Shown one piece after another: positions 59,246 to 64,000 of a DNA stretch of 64,000 nt. The translations under genes and the position numbers were made by a program. The stretch covers positions 18,540,220 to 18,604,219 of the forward strand of contig JAEMBT020000001.1 of the NCBI GenBank assembly GCA_018873245.2. Reading direction: 5' to 3'. Numbering within the stretch: position 1 is the stretch's first letter; each line of letters begins with the position of its first letter. This stretch comes from Archegozetes longisetosus. Its lineage: Eukaryota; Arthropoda; Arachnida; Sarcoptiformes; Trhypochthoniidae. The notes beneath the pieces were generated by a model. That model was not told where the DNA came from and did not search any database. It saw only the letters and a list, made by a program, of their open reading frames with translations.

Positions 59246-62080
59246 TTGAATGAGTTGGACCCCTTTTACGGTTTCAAGTTTTATACGATTCTTAAGTCTT
59301 ATACGCTTCTTAAGTCTTATACCATTCTCTAGTCTTCACATTAATTGCATTACTATTGCAGCCAAAGAATTGCCGACCATTTTCTAGGAATGATCGCTTC
59401 ATAGACAGGATCTTAGACATGAATTCTCCGAAAACGACAGTAATTGATAGTGAATTGGAGTGACTTTCAGCTATAATGCGTTTAAACTAGGACTTAAACT
59501 AATAAAATGTTTCATTGATTGTTTTATCGATTTCATGTTTATTGTATTTATCTATATTTTTTAAATCATTTTTTAATATTCTCTATAGTTATCAATAAAT
59601 TCTTTTTCATTTGACCTTTTTATCTAATTCTTATAGAAATGATTGATTAAACTGATAAATACATATGAGAAAATCACAGTTAATCATCTATAAAGGTAAA
59701 ACAGAACAGTTAACTGTGCAATAGTAATAATTGCATTCAATTATTATTATATACTAATTATTTTATACAACGTATTTTCTGTGCAACACTTATTCGTCAT
59801 TCTAATCATCTATGTTATACTTATTGCTGTTTGTATTGTGATAGTATGTTTTAGTTTTTCTAAACTTATATATTTCTTTTATTTTATATTATCAATTATG
59901 AAGAGAAATAAGAGAAATAAGAGAAATATTTGTTTCTATAAAACTGATTATCTAATATAAACATATCGATTTAGGCAAAAGGTTGTGATGAAAATGCAAA
60001 CTTAAACTAAATACAAGCTAAACTGTAGAAAATATGACAATTAGAAGACATTAACTAAACAAATGAAAACTAATCCAACCAATTGTTAATTCTTATGACC
60101 GTAATCATCGTAGCGATGTGTTCAATCTAGTGATCTTAGTGACCTTTTAAGTGTTGTGACCGAACGCTTGTCTCATAAGAGCATCTGTGAACTGATCATA
60201 TACTCTCTATTAGCTGACTGCTCAATATAGGCTAAGGTTAAGGGTTTACTATAAATCTATTGAGCAAACTCTTTCGGTTATTTTCTCACTGTTATCTATC
60301 ACACTCTCTGTTGTCTCTCTCTTGCTCTCCCTCTCCCTCTCTTTCTCTGCTGTGACATAGAGAGCAAAATCAATATTCGCATTTTCGTAGTGCCACTGCT
60401 GACCCATATTTGAGGTAGTAAGCGACTCTCGCGTGTTCCACTTTCTTCTACCGCTTACTACCTGTTTTATTACTAGACTCTTACTGGTCGACTCCTCTTT
60501 CTCTCTGACGCTATCCTTCACTCCCTTTCTGCTTTTCACTAGAGTTTCACTTTTTCGGACTTATCACTCTTTTACTCGTACTTCTTCAACTTTTCCCGAT
60601 CGACAACTTCTCATCTTTCTCTTCATTTTCTAATTTTGTTTCACTTCTTAATTAAGTCTAATTATAATTAACTACTTTTTGGTAATTAATCTCTTATTGA
60701 CATAGGTTTCTTAAGTGAACGACTTTCTCAAAACTGCATTCAAGTGAATAGGAATTTAATTGTCTTAAATAATTGTAAACTTGAAATTTATAAACAGAAT
60801 TTAAAAAATTGATTTAATAATTAGTAAAAGTGTATTAAAGCGGGGATTCGAGGAATCCTTGAAATCCCTAAAGTGTAGTGTGAGCGTAAATATTGTTGAC
60901 AAGGCTTATTTAAAACTATTTAGACTATTACAAATCGGATTAAAGTAGATTTCATAAGAGAGCTAAGATTAATTGCAAACGGGAAACGCATATGAAGAGG
61001 GAGGGAGAGAGCCCTAAAACTGGTATAAACCGAAAGAGACAAAAAATGTCTATAGAATGCGTAATTCTCGTGCATGACACATGAGCGCTAGGATCGGATG
61101 GCTCTCAGCACTTGCTCTAGAGAGTGAGGCGTATATTCTACACTGCTGTGTATATTCCGCTCTGTGGCGTATATTCCTATTGAGAGGTACGTTAACGCTA
61201 AACAGCGACAAAAAGAAGAATAACCAGAAAACGTCTCTACTGGTGGAAGAGAAAAAGTGAATCTTATGCTGAAATACTAATGCCTTTCGCCGAATAGCAA
61301 ATTGTATTTTTAAAACATTTTTACTGTTTTCTGCCCTTGAACGCTTACCATATTATACCCGATCAGTTTTTCCTTAACTATTATCCGTTTGTTTGGGCCC
61401 TATTTTTCTAATATTTTGGCCCTTTTTCTAATATAACTCACTTTTTCTCTTCATTCTCTGGTTAACGTTAATTAATATTAATTTGATTGTTGATTAATTA
61501 TATTTTTGTCTGCAATGATTGGTGTAGTGATTGGTTGAATCGGAGCCGAATAATAGTAATAATAATAATAATAATAATAGTAATAATTAAATTGCAAGTT
61601 GAATTGGGACTAAAAATGTAAATTGATATTTTAATAAAAGGAAAATTTTACAACTTCAAAGTCAACTATATTTTTGACAAATATTTTTCTAAAAGTTAGT
61701 TATTTCTCAACTTATTATTAAGTGTATTGTATTAATTGTTTTGTTTACATTATTTTGTGTTAATATTAGATACAACTTAATAGTAATAATAGTAATAATA
61801 ATAATAATATTAGAAATGGATTGAAAAGCAAAATGAACAATAGTGCAAAGTGAAAGTAAAACAACAGATACAACAAAAGAAAACATCGGACATAAAAAAC
61901 GAAGTAAATAGAAACTAAATGAAGATATAGTAATTAATAAATTTATATTTTAATTTAATTATTGATTTAATGTTTGATTTGATTTGTGACTAACTAGTCT
62001 AGTTAGAATGTTCATAGTTGTATGTATTTGTTATTTTTAAGGAAAATATCTCACCACCAATCAGGCCTCTCTCGTTCTCA

Positions 62081-62111
<31 letters not shown>

Positions 62112-62766
62112 ACTCTCTCTTATAACAGTCGTATGTATTTATTAACTATATTTTCTTTCTATTTATGTTTTAACTAATCCATTCCATAGTGTGTTACTTA
62201 AATTTTATTAGAAATGATTGATTTGAACATAGACATAAATTTAGACGTAAACTATTACATTAAACTTTGACTTAAACTTTAACCTAAACTTAGATTGAAA
62301 CTTAAAATATAACTATAATTTGATCTAGAAATATAACGAAACATTTGTTTCTTATTTCTAGGCTATAATGTGTTGGATTGGTTGACATTTATATTGATAT
62401 TTGTTTATGAAATATTCAATATAAACAGAAATATTGTCGAGAGAGATCAGTAGAAATACAGTTTTCAAAACGAGGAAAACACTTTAAGGAAAACGCTTTT
62501 TTTCTTCTCCTTTAGCTCAACGTCTCGATTGCTATTAATATTTGTTTTTCTCTAAATGAAATCAATTTAAAATATATAATTAATTGAAATATATTGAATT
62601 AACTGGTGGTTTTTATAGTGACCTAAAAAATAGAAACATATTCTTTATATATATATATATATAACATAACAATATATTGTTATATATATACATATATGTT
62701 ATATATATGTGTGACAATATATTGATCATTATTGAGAAGAGGACAAATATATAAACATTAAGTAAT

Positions 62767-63088
62767 ATGTTGACTGTTAGTGTTGAAACTGGTGCTAGTG
62801 AACCCATTAATGGGACTGAAGAAGATTCATCTAATATAATTAATTCTACTGAGACTCATACTGAGTTAGAACATAATAATAATACTATTACTAATAGTAA
62901 TAATAATAATAATAATAATAATTTAGTCAATAATAATACCATAAATTCAACTATTAGTAATAATAATATTACATCTAATAATAATCATATGGACAGTATT
63001 GTACTTCATGACGATAACGATACTCTTGATGAAGATATTGATAATGCTAATCATGATACTATCATCACCGAATGTGACAATACTACTG
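62767..63088 (+). CDS. First coding exon of an Asn-rich protein (partial)
   Basis: An ATG at 62767 opens 107 codons plus one base, ending at a splice donor (CTG|gtatgt, exon end 63088). The peptide is rich in Asn, Thr, Ser and Asp: an acidic start, a poly-Asn centre coded by AAT/AAC runs, and an acidic end (DDNDTLDEDIDNANHD). I do not recognise the family; such N-termini occur in insect transcription and chromatin factors. A possible next exon starts at 63981 (ttaacag|ATTATAATC), where phase 1 joins to Asp-Tyr-Asn-His-Asp-Asp, but only 20 nt lie in the window. The poly-Asn tract may be a translated microsatellite, and (AAT)n also lies upstream, so the coding call is moderate. Confidence 0.5.
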
Positions 63089-64000
63089 GTATGTCTAACT
63101 ACTTTCTTTAGTTTTTAGTTATTTCTTTTAACTTCTTAACGTTTCGTAATTTTTTATTATCTATCCTAGTCTTAATTCAGCTCAAATACATATATCTTAA
63201 TGTTATTTTTCAAGTTTATTGACTGAATTATTAGACTTAATCGCTAAAGAGATGATTTGCCGGAACGAAACAGATCTAAAAAATTGACAAACATTAGAGT
63301 GGAAATAGTGAATTAGCTATAATCCAAACTGGAATTAAGTATTGAGTTGCATTTAGTAAAGTTTTTTGCTCTTCTTTTTGAGTGATTTAAAGCAAAAGCG
63401 GAAAAGCAGTGATGGTGTTATTTAAAATATTAAATTACGATTATTGCTGTATAAAAGCAATCTTTTGTTCTATAATTATCTTTAAATATCAGTCTCAACA
63501 CACGTACTATTTCATGATTTGGTGTTATATAAGATTTATAAGAGTTTCAAATAGGAACAATTATTCACTAATAAGTGAATGTTTGTCGCGAAGTGTGATA
63601 TAGTGGGTGAAAATATTTTCATAGTATTTAGTCACACAGGATATCAATGTTTTCATTCAATCTGTTCTTACTTATAGACTATATTTTTAGCTTCCTTTTC
63701 CCAGTTCTCCCAAACTTTGTTCAATTGTTTAGGAATAGTATTTCAAATTAAAGACCTTAACATTACTAAATAGTAATAATTATTCTAAATATATTGAATT
63801 AATCAGCAATTCAGGTTTAATTACTTGTGAATTACAACAAATAAATAAATGAAAACATTGATTAATTAGGTCTAGGACATAGTAAGAGTTAGGTAATTAA
63901 GATTTGATGATTTACAATATTTGATTTATATAATAGTAGTTTGCGATATTAGATTAAAAATAAGAATTATTTATTAACAGATTATAATCATGATGATGAT
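63089..64000. other. Presumed intron and window end
   Basis: If the exon ending at 63088 is real, this is its intron up to about 63980, followed by a possible exon running off the window. The frame 63409-63603 shows nothing recognisable. Confidence 0.35.

Larger units (their letters stand above)
53954..62766. other. Gene-poor 8.8-kb region
   Basis: No coding gene recognised on either strand. It contains CT microsatellites (54121-54140, 54646-54691, 62083-62121), an 11-nt minisatellite (54943-55027), a 16-nt one (56146-56205), a C-rich one (57797-57916), a TG tract (59217-59245) and AAT tracts (61550-61590, 61777-61810). Two patches are visibly less AT-rich, about 56430-56860 and 60100-61310; open frames there (56653-56835, and 60249-60539 on the minus strand) look like low-complexity noise. 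These patches may be 5' non-coding exons or enhancers of the gene beginning at 62767. That is a guess from position. Confidence 0.5.

Noticed and set aside
60249-60539. Minus-strand charged frame rich in Glu/Arg/Lys
   Set aside because: The charge comes from GAGA-rich low-complexity DNA, with no domain or splice context supporting a gene.

Overview
This is a eukaryotic, animal nuclear window. It is very AT-rich, has GT-AG introns (the shortest 51-60 nt, the longest several kb) and many CT, AAT and AT microsatellites. The gene set (Smoothened, bestrophin, a Ral GTPase, an ankyrin-bearing ORP1, a class II DYRK kinase) is metazoan, and Smoothened argues against a nematode. High AT, short introns and the protein flavour suggest an arthropod, possibly an acariform mite; the mite part is inference.

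Layout. (1) 1-3031: no gene recognised, two minisatellites. (2) 3032-11476, plus strand: class II DYRK kinase in 13 exons. (3) 11958-12492: fossil Tc1/mariner-like transposon with a transposase remnant. (4) 12931-13405, minus: mitochondrial ATP synthase inhibitor IF1, three small exons. (5) 13968-24024, plus: ORP1-type sterol-binding protein (ankyrin, PH, FFAT, ORD), 10 exons. (6) 25779-29288, plus: Smoothened, convergent with (7) 29700-31175, minus: SAMM50. (8) 33139-40734, plus: bestrophin channel, 8 exons. (9) 42058-46669, plus: lysosomal alpha-mannosidase, convergent with (10) 46961-47694, minus: ALYREF mRNA export factor. (11) 49458-50369, plus: Ral small GTPase. (12) 51003-52320, plus: LSM12. 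(13) 52997-53069, minus: tRNA-Val(TAC). (14) 53618-53953, minus: PPP1R11 phosphatase-1 inhibitor. (15) 53954-62766: a gene-poor 8.8 kb with repeats. (16) from 62767, plus: first coding exon of an Asn-rich protein that runs off the window.

The neighbours are unrelated housekeeping and signalling genes, with no operon or biosynthetic cluster. Exon junctions were chosen by reading GT/AG signals, keeping phase across each intron, and matching remembered family sequences; none was checked with a tool.

No clearly novel multi-gene system is visible. The most interesting non-coding signals are a 74-nt pre-miRNA-like hairpin at 41294-41367, a decayed element with inverted 15-nt TTCGGCGAAATG-type repeats in the alpha-mannosidase intron, pogo-like MITE candidates at about 20793 and 38289, and the fossil mariner.
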